A stretch of DNA of 64,000 nucleotides from JBMYYR01 sp965243605. Its GTDB lineage: Bacteria > Bacteroidota > Bacteroidia > Flavobacteriales > CAJXXR01. Location of the stretch: positions 47,269-111,268 of the forward strand of contig CBDEVQ010000091.1 in assembly GCA_965243605.1 (NCBI GenBank), read 5' to 3'. Each line of letters opens with the position of its first letter. Position 1 is the first letter of the stretch. Position numbers and translations under genes: made by a program. A model generated the notes under the pieces. It saw only the letters and a program-made list of their open reading frames with translations. It did no database searches and was not told the DNA's origin. This document shows positions 33,838-41,502 of this stretch, piece after piece.

Positions 33838-34761
33838 TTATTGATGTTTGTTTGCATAGGCTACCGCTGCATCTCGAACCCATTGTCCATCAGCTTCAGC
33901 TTTATTACGATCTTTCAAACGTTTTTTGTTACAAATACCGTTTCCTTTGATTACGTCATAAAATTCATTCCAATCAATCGGACTGTGATCATATGCTCCT
34001 TTTTCCTCATTCCATTTCAGATTTTCATCTGGAATTGTCAACCCTAAAAATTCAGCTTGAGGAACAGTCTTGGTAATGAATTCTTCACGTAATTCATCGT
34101 TTCCTTGACGCTTAATTTTCCATTTAAGAGATTGTGCTGAATTTGGAGATTCTGCATCTGAAGGTCCAAACATCATTAACGACGGCCACCACCATCTATT
34201 TAAAGCATCTTGCGCCATTGCTTTTTGCTCAGGTGTTCCTAAAGCTAAAACAGATATGATATCATACCCTTGACGTTGATGAAAACTTTCTTCTTTACAA
34301 ATACGTACCATAGCTCTTGAGTATGGTCCATATGATGTTCTACAAAGAGATACTTGGTTTTGAATAGCTGCACCATCAACTAACCAACCTACAGCACCAA
34401 TATCGGCCCATGTTACAGTTGGGTAATTAAAAATACTTGAATACTTTGCCTTACCAGAAAGTAATGCATCTGTTGTTTCTTTACGCGTTGCTCCAAGTGT
34501 TTCAACAGCACTATATAAATATAGCCCGTGACCAGCTTCATCTTGAATTTTTGCCAATAAGGCTACTTTTCTTTTTAAAGATGGGGCACGTGTAATCCAG
34601 TTTCCTTCTGGTAACATTCCAATAATCTCTGAATGTGCATGCTGTGACATTTGACGAATTAAAGATTTACGATACTTTTCTGGCATCCAATCTTTAGCTT
34701 CTATCTTATGTTCAGCATCTACTTTTGCTTGAAAATCTTCAAGTAATTCTGCTTCACTCAT
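33838..34761 (-). CDS. paaA: PaaA, catalytic subunit of phenylacetyl-CoA epoxidase
   Basis: 307 residues. Di-iron ligands of the ExxH type are visible in KIQDEAGHGLYLY and CKEESFHQRQGY. The complex PaaABCE adds one oxygen atom of O2 across the aromatic ring of phenylacetyl-CoA. The reductase gene paaE, and paaK, paaJ and paaZ, are absent from this window and must be elsewhere. First gene of the operon, with a promoter and an inverted repeat upstream. Confidence 0.96.
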   Translation of the reverse strand: MSEAELLEDFQAKVDAEHKIEAKDWMPEKYRKSLIRQMSQHAHSEIIGMLPEGNWITRAPSLKRKVALLAKIQDEAGHGLYLYSAVETLGATRKETTDALLSGKAKYSSIFNYPTVTWADIGAVGWLVDGAAIQNQVSLCRTSYGPYSRAMVRICKEESFHQRQGYDIISVLALGTPEQKAMAQDALNRWWWPSLMMFGPSDAESPNSAQSLKWKIKRQGNDELREEFITKTVPQAEFLGLTIPDENLKWNEEKGAYDHSPIDWNEFYDVIKGNGICNKKRLKDRNKAEADGQWVRDAAVAYANKHQ

Positions 34762-34786
34762 AGTTAAGATTTTTTCTATTTAAATA

Positions 34787-34803
34787 GAAGATTATTAATC
34801 TTC
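34787..34803 (-). promoter_or_regulatory. Palindrome in the paaA leader
   Basis: GAAGATTATTAATCTTC, a symmetric site lying between the paaA promoter and its ATG at 34761, with A/T-rich arms that extend the symmetry (TTTAAATA on one side, TTAAATT on the other). It is well placed as a repressor operator for a TetR- or GntR-type Paa regulator, but no regulator gene adjoins. Confidence 0.5.
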
Positions 34804-34827
34804 TTAAATTGTGTTCGTATTAGGGTA

Positions 34828-34859
34828 TAAAATTACGAAATTTTGAAGTTTTAAGCAAA
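34828..34859 (-). promoter_or_regulatory. paaABCD promoter
   Basis: On the minus strand TTTG (34856-34859) is followed after 20 nt by TAATTTTA (34828-34835), matching seven of eight -7 positions. It lies about 65 nt upstream of the paaA start. The rest of the 333-nt divergent gap toward the DoxX gene (34860-35094) shows no gene. Confidence 0.6.
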
Positions 34860-35094
34860 CCGTATTTAGAGGTTTAAAATGATGCAATATTGTTTTGTCT
34901 TCGCGCGTAATAAAATTTCCGAGACTGATTACCAGTAATTTACAACTTATTAAATTTTACTAAAAATTTAACCCTTTAAGTCCTTAATTTGAATCCATTC
35001 TAAATGAAAGGAACAAGGGCCAATTAAAATAAAAGAAGTTATATTGTAATCATTTTGTAACCGAACCGTCAAAGCACATAAACTTAATATAGAT

Positions 35095-35535
35095 ATGGAT
35101 ATAAATAGGAGTATAGGGTATTCTTTTGCACGGGTACTTTTAGGTATTATTTTCCTTGCACAGGGGTATGGTAAAGTTTTCTCTTGGGGAGTAGATCAAT
35201 TTATGAAATCAGACTTTTTTTATAAACCCTATAAAAACATTTTGCCAGATTATTTAATCTATGCAACAGCATATTATACTTCCTATATTGAATTAGTTGC
35301 AGGAATACTGTTAATAATTGGTTATAAAACAAACGTTGCTCTATATGCATTATGTAGCGTTATACTCATCGTTAGCATAGGGCATGGAATAGTTGAACCT
35401 ATTTGGGATTTATCTCATGTAATTTATAGATCTGTTTTAATCATTTTTTTACTTCGTTATAGTAGAGATAACAATATTATTAGCCTGGACTATGCTTTAA
35501 ATAAGAATAGAAAATCTAGAAATTATAATTTTTAG
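35095..35535 (+). CDS. DoxX-family inner-membrane protein
   Basis: 146 residues with four predicted membrane helices. The N-terminal block FARVLLGIIFLAQGYGKVFSWG is the DoxX/DoxD signature. Related proteins work in sulfur or redox stress membrane complexes, but this one has no partner nearby. It is transcribed away from paaA. Substrate unknown. Confidence 0.8.
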   Translation: MDINRSIGYSFARVLLGIIFLAQGYGKVFSWGVDQFMKSDFFYKPYKNILPDYLIYATAYYTSYIELVAGILLIIGYKTNVALYALCSVILIVSIGHGIVEPIWDLSHVIYRSVLIIFLLRYSRDNNIISLDYALNKNRKSRNYNF

Positions 35536-35614
35536 ATTTTCGAAATTGAAAACTGGATATAAAATTAATGTATATTGCCATGACGATTTATAACAACAAA
35601 ATACCTATTTGAAT

Positions 35615-36070
35615 ATGAAAAATCTATTTGATTCAGAAATAACGAATGAAGTTATTGAACGAATAAATCATTTAACACCATCAAGTCAACCAGGTTGGGG
35701 GAAAATGAATGTATCTGAAATGTTAGCTCATTGCTGTGTAAGCTATGAATATGTGTTTAACCAAGAGAAATTTTCGAAACCAAAGGGTATAAAAAAATTA
35801 TTATTAAAAATGATTGTAAAAGGTGTTGTTGTTAGTGATAAACCTTACAAGAAAAATAGTAGAACAGCACCTGATTTTTTAATAACAGAAGAAAAGGAAT
35901 TTAATACTGAGAAAAAACGATTAATAGACTTTATTAATCAAACTCAAGAATTAGGAGAAAATCATTTTAACAATAAGGAATCTCATTCTTTTGGACCCTT
36001 AACAAGTAATGAGTGGAACAATATGTTTTACAAACATTTAGACCATCATCTTACTCAATTTAATGTTTAA
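35615..36070 (+). CDS. DUF1569 (DinB-like) protein
   Basis: 151 residues from the ATG at 35615; a TTG two codons upstream is possible. SSQPGWGKMNVSEMLAHCCVSYEYVF and the C-terminal FYKHLDHHLTQF provide the spaced histidines of the DinB-like DUF1569 family. Role unknown, probably a metal-dependent cytoplasmic enzyme. Its transcript ends at a strong shared terminator. Confidence 0.78.
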   Translation: MKNLFDSEITNEVIERINHLTPSSQPGWGKMNVSEMLAHCCVSYEYVFNQEKFSKPKGIKKLLLKMIVKGVVVSDKPYKKNSRTAPDFLITEEKEFNTEKKRLIDFINQTQELGENHFNNKESHSFGPLTSNEWNNMFYKHLDHHLTQFNV

Positions 36071-36076
36071 CGATAT

Positions 36077-36110
36077 AAAAGGCGACCGTAAAATTACGAT
36101 CGCCTTTTTT
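36077..36110. terminator. Bidirectional terminator between convergent genes
   Basis: The stem AAAGGCGACCGT / ACGATCGCCTTT (one mismatch) is followed by T on the + strand and by a short T-run on the minus strand. It ends both the DUF1569 gene and the beta-lactamase gene. Confidence 0.9.
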
Positions 36111-36112
36111 GT

Positions 36113-36961
36113 TTACTTTTTATATAATATTTCTAAGGCTTTATACGTCAGACTTCTTCTAATTTCGGCAAATGTTTTTAATGAAACACCAGCATGAGGT
36201 TCTATGTTTGTTGCGAAATAATACAAATCATTTTTCTTTTCTATGTAACCAACAAACCATCCATTATTAATGGAATTTGCATTAGACCAACCTGTTTTTC
36301 CACGGATAACAAGGGTATCATTTTCGGTAATAACCATCATTTTCTTCATCATTAATTCCGTTCGTTTTGCAATTGGAAGTTTTCCCATATTAAATCGCTC
36401 TAAAAAATCAATTTGTTCATAAGCCGTTATTCTAGAATTACCCTCTAGCCAAAACATATCTAAATTAGAGCTGTCAACTGTCATATTTCCAAAATTAATT
36501 TCCTTAAGCTTGGTTTTCATTAGATCTGTACCGACGTTTCTTGCTATTCTCTGATAACATGGTACACAAGAATAATGAAAGGCATTTCTAAAGGTTAAAT
36601 CTTGTTCCCAAATTTTGAATCTCTTTTTGTTTCCATCCCAAGGAATAATCGTAGAATCATTAGAAATAACATTAGATTCTAATGCAATCATTGAATTTGG
36701 AATTTTAAACGTAGATGCTGGTAAAAACCCTGAATGTGCCCATTTAAAATTATTAGAATAATAGGTCTTATTTTCTGGTTCATAAATCAGAATTGTCCCA
36801 TTAACTTTTGCACCGTTTATTAGATTCTTAAATGCATCAACTTCAATATGCGAAGTTTCAGATTCCAATTTATCTGTATTCTTTTTATTTTCGGAATTAC
36901 TACAAGAATTAATTACTAATACGCCTAATAATAGTAAAGCATAACGATATCGCAATAGCAT
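36113..36961 (-). CDS. Class D (OXA-like) beta-lactamase lipoprotein
   Basis: 282 residues. A lipoprotein signal ends LVINSC with Cys20 as the likely lipid anchor. Active-site elements are present: S83-T-F-K86, S131-C-V (the SxV motif) and K222-T-G, with W171 near the omega loop. This combination is that of class D serine beta-lactamases and the related sensor domains. An isolated chromosomal gene with no neighbouring blaR/blaI. It probably hydrolyses penicillins in the periplasm while tethered to a membrane; the spectrum cannot be inferred. Not obviously acquired, since no IS or integron is adjacent. Confidence 0.88.
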   Translation of the reverse strand: MLLRYRYALLLLGVLVINSCSNSENKKNTDKLESETSHIEVDAFKNLINGAKVNGTILIYEPENKTYYSNNFKWAHSGFLPASTFKIPNSMIALESNVISNDSTIIPWDGNKKRFKIWEQDLTFRNAFHYSCVPCYQRIARNVGTDLMKTKLKEINFGNMTVDSSNLDMFWLEGNSRITAYEQIDFLERFNMGKLPIAKRTELMMKKMMVITENDTLVIRGKTGWSNANSINNGWFVGYIEKKNDLYYFATNIEPHAGVSLKTFAEIRRSLTYKALEILYKK

Positions 36962-37039
36962 AAATAAGATTTAAAAGATGTGAATTACAAAACAAATAAA
37001 AAGAACTTGAAATTAATTACTTTTTATCTGTTTTGTCTC

Positions 37040-37447
37040 TTATTTTTTATCAGAAAAGTAAAACAGTGCCATCGCTGAAAATGCTAATGGAAGGACACCA
37101 TAATCGAGCATACTTTTTACACCTATCGTTAAACTCATTGCAAACACAAATAAGAACAGTAAAATACTACTTAAGAATGCGGTCTGTTTAACTTTATAAT
37201 TAAGGATAAGAAGAAGTGATAACGCTATTTCTAAAAAAGTTACAATTCCACTTACCAAAGGTATTATACGTTTAGGAAACCAAGGGTTTAAAGAGTATGT
37301 ATACGTTACAAAGCTTTCCCAATTCCCCCAAGCCGAAACATCCATTGACCACATTCCAAACCGATCGGCTACAGCAGATAAAAATATAGCTGCAAATGAA
37401 AACCGTAATCCTATAATAATCCAGGATTGTTTAATATGATTTTGCAT
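37040..37447 (-). CDS. DoxX-like membrane protein
   Basis: 135 residues, four hydrophobic segments (for example LRFSFAAIFLSAVADRFGMWS and ALSLLLILNYKVKQTAFLSSILLFLFVFAMSL). It differs from the DoxX protein at 35095. It directly abuts the AhpD-like gene upstream, so the two are translationally close and share a promoter. Pairing of a DoxX-like membrane protein with a carboxymuconolactone decarboxylase/AhpD protein is common and suggests a peroxide or thiol redox role. Confidence 0.75.
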   Translation of the reverse strand: MQNHIKQSWIIIGLRFSFAAIFLSAVADRFGMWSMDVSAWGNWESFVTYTYSLNPWFPKRIIPLVSGIVTFLEIALSLLLILNYKVKQTAFLSSILLFLFVFAMSLTIGVKSMLDYGVLPLAFSAMALFYFSDKK

Positions 37448-37894
37448 TTATTCAATTTTATAATATCCTGCTTTAAAACGAAAAGCCTTCATTAACCTAT
37501 TCCACGTATTAATTTGAGTAATGGTTAAACTAATAAAGGCAACTTCCTCTTTTGAATAATAAGCTAGTAAGTTATCTATAGAAGATTCTAATGTATTTAA
37601 TGATAAATCGGTTAAGGCTTCTGTATAAGCTAAAATGGACTTCTCTTTCTCTGTAAATAAATCGGTTTCTTTCCAAGCCGAAAGGACCGATAATCGTATT
37701 TCGGATTCCCCTAGATGTCTCATTTCTTTATAATGCATATCTAAACAATACGCACAACCATTAATTTGACTTGCTCTCATTCTCATTAGATTTAGAATAT
37801 TTACTTCTATTCCTGACGAAGAAATGTACGTCTCAATTTCTCTTAACTGCTCAAAAAAAGCATTTGGTAATTCTTGGTAAGAAATCCTTTCCAT
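37448..37894 (-). CDS. Carboxymuconolactone decarboxylase/AhpD-family protein
   Basis: 148 residues. The AhpD signature MRASQINGCAYCLDMHYKEMRHLGESE has the redox-active CxxC and the following histidine. Such proteins reduce peroxides or recycle thiols. It heads a two-gene operon with the DoxX-like protein and is preceded by a perfect -7 box and a large palindrome, which suggests tight, probably inducible control. Confidence 0.9.
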   Translation of the reverse strand: MERISYQELPNAFFEQLREIETYISSSGIEVNILNLMRMRASQINGCAYCLDMHYKEMRHLGESEIRLSVLSAWKETDLFTEKEKSILAYTEALTDLSLNTLESSIDNLLAYYSKEEVAFISLTITQINTWNRLMKAFRFKAGYYKIE

Positions 37895-37916
37895 AATAAT
37901 AATATTTAAGTTTATA

Positions 37917-37924
37917 CAAAGGTA
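37917..37924 (-). promoter_or_regulatory. -7 promoter element of the AhpD-like operon
   Basis: On the minus strand this reads TACCTTTG, an exact TAnnTTTG, 22 nt before the ATG. The expected -33 position falls inside the palindrome at 37935-37972. Confidence 0.65.
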
Positions 37925-37934
37925 GAGGAGGCCG

Positions 37935-37972
37935 TTTTTTTAAATCTTAAGACATCTTAAGATTTAAAAAAA
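37935..37972. promoter_or_regulatory. 38-bp perfect palindrome, probable operator
   Basis: Two exact 18-bp arms separated by CA. The core ATCTTAAGACATCTTAAGAT holds two CTTAAG hexamers 10 bp apart, one helical turn. It covers the -33 region of the AhpD-like/DoxX promoter, the place for a repressor, and lies about 126 nt upstream of the rightward gene at 38099. As DNA it could also form a hairpin with flanking T/A tracts, but no transcript is expected to end here. Confidence 0.6.
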
Positions 37973-38098
37973 AGAATAATTGCAAGAACATATTTACTCA
38001 AAGAATCAGTTAAACAAATATTTATTTTACATCAAAAGAATAAGACTAACATTAAGAATACCAATTATTTATTATCTTTAATGAAAAATTATATCAAC

Positions 38099-39217
38099 AT
38101 GAAAAAACTTATATTTACTATTATAGCTAGTTTAATGTACAATGCCTCTTCAATTGCTCAAGTCGGTATTGGAACAACAACTATAGAATCAAGTGCTCAA
38201 TTGGAATTAAAATCACAGAGTAAAGGTTTTTTACCACCAAGATTAACAAATGTAGAGCGAAGATCAATTACTTCGCCTTCAGCTGGATTATTTATATACA
38301 ATACAGATAGCGATTGTATTCAATATTACACGGGGAGTGCTTGGTATGACCCTTGTTGTAAAAACTCAGTTGATAATGGTATTGATGCCTTTAGTTTTTT
38401 AATTCGAGTAGATCCGACAGCTTCAGGAGCGGTTACACAAATGAACATAGTAGATGGTTCAAATGCTGGAGTAGATGCCAACAACGGGGATTATGTTTAT
38501 AAACTTACAAGTTCTTCTGCCGGAGCGCAAGAATTAATTTACACAGAAGGTGCTAATGAACTAGCTACTAATGGTTATGATATTTTTCAATTTAACTCAA
38601 CCACTAATCCAGTAGACTATAAAGCAACGGCATTTGTTTCAAGAACGAAAAGTCATGCAATAGCTGACATTTCAAGATTACAATATGATTTTACACCGAA
38701 CCATCAAGCTCCATTTGACTTATTCTTGGTAGGACGTATGGATTCATCCAATGCTCCATTTAATGATTACGGATCGTTTTTCAGCTCAACTAATGCACCA
38801 GGTAATAACTATTCCTTTCAACTTGGAGTTGGGAATACGGGATCTTATTGTACAAATGAATACTATACACTTGTTTACACAAAGACTTCATCAGGTTTCT
38901 TCCTTTGTGGACCTGGAGGGGCTGGAATAGATGCAGCGGATGGAAATCTACATACATTTAATATAAGTTGTTCTGATAATCCTACAGATGGAGGGACCAC
39001 AAAAATAGTTTCACTTTACGTAGATGGTCAACTTATGGAATCGGATTCTACCTTAGCAAATTATATGAATATTGATATGCTACGTATGTTTACAAACAGA
39101 AATACAAGCAGTGGAGTACATTCAGATATCTCTGAAATATTAGTTTTTGATGATGTATTAACGAATGAAGAACGAAATACACTAAATACGTATTTAACAT
39201 GTAAATACGGGGAATAA
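38099..39217 (+). CDS. Secreted protein with LamG/concanavalin A-like domain
   Basis: 372 residues from the ATG at 38099, which gives the best signal peptide (MKKLIFTIIASLMYNASSIAQ); a start 18 nt upstream is possible. The N-terminal part (VGIGTTTIESSAQLELKSQSKGFLPPRLT then GLFIYNTDSDCIQYYTGSAWYD) is the repeat-like head found on many exported flavobacterial proteins and resembles phage tail-fibre heads. The C-terminal 200 residues resemble a LamG-type sandwich ending in SEILVFDDVLTNEERNTLNTYLTCKYGE. Probably binds a surface glycan; no catalytic residues recognised. Confidence 0.72.
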   Translation: MKKLIFTIIASLMYNASSIAQVGIGTTTIESSAQLELKSQSKGFLPPRLTNVERRSITSPSAGLFIYNTDSDCIQYYTGSAWYDPCCKNSVDNGIDAFSFLIRVDPTASGAVTQMNIVDGSNAGVDANNGDYVYKLTSSSAGAQELIYTEGANELATNGYDIFQFNSTTNPVDYKATAFVSRTKSHAIADISRLQYDFTPNHQAPFDLFLVGRMDSSNAPFNDYGSFFSSTNAPGNNYSFQLGVGNTGSYCTNEYYTLVYTKTSSGFFLCGPGGAGIDAADGNLHTFNISCSDNPTDGGTTKIVSLYVDGQLMESDSTLANYMNIDMLRMFTNRNTSSGVHSDISEILVFDDVLTNEERNTLNTYLTCKYGE

Positions 39218-39397
39218 AATACTCCAATCTTAGTCTTGGATTTCTTTACGCAATCGAGTCGTTTTAAATATTAGTAATTTAAGAAGGTCTAATTGATCTT
39301 CTTGATTACTTAAAGTACGTATACCATGATTTGTAGAGTCTAGTATTAATGTTGTATCTGATATTACACAATACATAGTATTGATTACATCAAATAT

Positions 39398-39967
39398 CTA
39401 ATGCACATCTTTTCTAATTTGACTCAAATATTCTGGGGATATCTCTAAATAGGATGCAATCATATACTGAGGTACTCTTTGAATTAACTGTGGGATATGC
39501 TTTAATATTTGCTCATATTTATCACGACTATCCATTTTAAGATAATACTCATATTTCTTTTGAGTAGCAATAAGCATATTTTCGGTAATAATTCTAAACA
39601 AGCGTTCTAATTTGGGGAGCTCTACAAGTAATTTATCAAAATTCACCTTAGAAATCATAAGAACGGTTGTTGGTTCTATAGATTGAATATATAGTCTAGA
39701 TGGGATCGCATAATTCAAACTTTCATAATTCGTAAACCACCAATTTTCAATGGCAAATTGGGTAATTACTTCATGGGCTTTATCATCTATATAATAAAAT
39801 CTAATAAGTCCATTTAATGTAAAATAATAGTGCTTACAAATTTGTCCTTCCGAGAGTAAGTATTCTTTCTTATTAATCGTAACTTCTCTAAGGTAAGATT
39901 TGATACGGTTAAATTCTTCATCCGAACAATCAATATATTTATTTATATAAGCTTGTAAAGCATCCAC
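39398..39967 (-). CDS. Crp/Fnr-family transcription regulator
   Basis: 189 residues from a GTG that overlaps the TAG stop of the AAA gene. An N-terminal cyclic-nucleotide-binding-like barrel (LSEGQICKHYYFTLNGLIRFYYIDD, ITQFAIENWWFTNYESL) precedes a short winged helix (MIASYLEISPEYLSQIRKDVH). This is the flavobacterial Crp-like subfamily; the cNMP site lacks the usual RxS pair, so the ligand is uncertain. Translational coupling to the AAA protein suggests joint action. Confidence 0.85.
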   Translation of the reverse strand: MDALQAYINKYIDCSDEEFNRIKSYLREVTINKKEYLLSEGQICKHYYFTLNGLIRFYYIDDKAHEVITQFAIENWWFTNYESLNYAIPSRLYIQSIEPTTVLMISKVNFDKLLVELPKLERLFRIITENMLIATQKKYEYYLKMDSRDKYEQILKHIPQLIQRVPQYMIASYLEISPEYLSQIRKDVH

Positions 39968-40683
39968 TATAGAGTACTTAATATAAGTTTCGCTTCTTCT
40001 GCTAAAATAATGTTTTGTTTTACTTGTAAAAGCACGTTGTTTTTAGCCTCAGCAAATGAAATATTATAAACTTTATCAATTGTGGTAAATTCAGTTGGAA
40101 ATGCACTCAACAACATATCGTAATATGTATTTAGTAATGCTTTAGTGGGCACAGTGTATTCCATTCTTAATTCAAAACGTCTTAATAAAGCTTCGTCAAT
40201 CATTTGAAGCTGGTTGGTTGCAGCAACTAAAATGGTATCATTTCCCATATAATCAATCAACTGTAGTAACGTGTTTACAACACGTTTCATTTCTCCAGAA
40301 TCTCTATCATAATCTCTAATTTTACCTAGAGAATCAAATTCATCTAAAAATAGCACAGCCTTTTCTCGACTAGCTTTTTTAAAAATGGACGTTAAATTTT
40401 TAGAAGTTTCACCTAGTTTTGAAGACACTACAGTTCCTAAGTTCACACTAACTAATTTCTTATCTAAATGATTAGCTAATGCTTTTGCTGTCATTGTTTT
40501 ACCACAACCTGTTTTACCATGTAATAAAACTTTGTTATTAATTGGCAAATTGTATTTAGACAAAACATCAATATGTCGATATTCCTTAATTAGGTTGCTA
40601 AATTGTAAACGTCTTGATTCATCAAATAAAACATCTTCAATCTTAACGTTAGGTTTTTCCTCTATAAACAACTGATTAACCAT
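39967..40683 (-). CDS. Stand-alone AAA ATPase
   Basis: 238 residues consisting of little more than one AAA module. Walker A is GKTGCGKT (56-63), Walker B is AVLFLDEFDS with D114 and E115, sensor 1 is TILVAATNQ, and the arginine-finger region is LLRRFELRMEY. No protease or membrane domain accompanies it. The stop overlaps the start of the Crp-type regulator by 1 nt. Relatives in plasmid and accessory regions are often paired with a protease or nuclease; here the partner is a regulator. Confidence 0.85.
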   Translation of the reverse strand: MVNQLFIEEKPNVKIEDVLFDESRRLQFSNLIKEYRHIDVLSKYNLPINNKVLLHGKTGCGKTMTAKALANHLDKKLVSVNLGTVVSSKLGETSKNLTSIFKKASREKAVLFLDEFDSLGKIRDYDRDSGEMKRVVNTLLQLIDYMGNDTILVAATNQLQMIDEALLRRFELRMEYTVPTKALLNTYYDMLLSAFPTEFTTIDKVYNISFAEAKNNVLLQVKQNIILAEEAKLILSTL

Positions 40684-40724
40684 ATTCTAAATAATTTTAG
40701 AGATGAAAATTAAATCCAAAACAA

Positions 40725-41502
40725 CTATTTGTTTTGTTTAAAGCTTTCACCTTCATTAATTCTCCAAATTTTTATAGCTCTAACAAACACATCATAGGCA
40801 TTTAAACCTGCAATGATAAATCCAACTTTACCATCTAAAATTCCTAATTTAAGAATATAGTGTTTAAAGAATCTAAAAAATGGTTTCACAACTAAATGAA
40901 AGGCCGTAACCTTTTTAGTATGCTGTGCTTTATCGTAAGCTTTCCAATTTGAGTATGTATCTAATTTTTTAAGGTATGTAGAGAAATCTTTATAGGTATC
41001 GTGCATTATTTTATGCTTTTAAACGACCTACTTTTCCGTCACATAGAACTTCTGCATGCACACGTTTTGCTTCATACACACTAAAATCTCTATGGAATAA
41101 TCGAATAACAGCATCATTTTGCCATCCACTATATTTCACCCAATGCCCCATAAACTTATTAATTCTATTCATCCAGAATCCTTTTTCCGCAATAGAATCT
41201 TGACTCAGTATAGACTGAATTTCTTTAATTAATGGATCAGGAAGCCATTCATCTGCATCTAATAAGACTATCCATTCATGTTTTGCTTGTGGGATAATCC
41301 AATTTTTTTGAGCTGCCGAATTTTCATAGGCATGTTGTACGATAGAACATTTCTCATATTCCCTAGCTATATCCAATGTTTTATCGGTAGAAAATGAATC
41401 CACAATAATAACTTCGTCTGCCCATAAAACAGACTCTATTGCTGGACGAATATTTAACTCTTCATTATATGTTGGAATAATTGCAGTTACTTTTCTTTTC
41501 AT
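40725..41502 (-). pseudogene. WaaE-like family 2 glycosyltransferase, frame broken by an extra base
   Basis: The start ATG at 41502 overlaps the stop of the upstream glycosyltransferase as ATGA. The N-terminal GT2 domain has AIIPTYNEELNIRPAIESVLWADEVIIVDSFSTD and the metal-binding LLDADEW. The frame ends at 41011 after GKVGRLKA. The normal C-terminus continues in another frame (MHDTYKDFSTYLKKLDTYSN... to LGILDGKVGFIIAGLNAY). Removing one A from the AAAA at 41017-41020 restores GKVGRLKHKIMHDTYKDF, the expected family sequence. It would add a sugar to a lipopolysaccharide core or similar glycan if repaired. Confidence 0.82.

Noticed and set aside
38099..39217. Phage tail-fibre gene
   Set aside because: The GIGTTTPxASAQL-like head also occurs on exported flavobacterial proteins, there is a signal peptide, and no phage genes adjoin.
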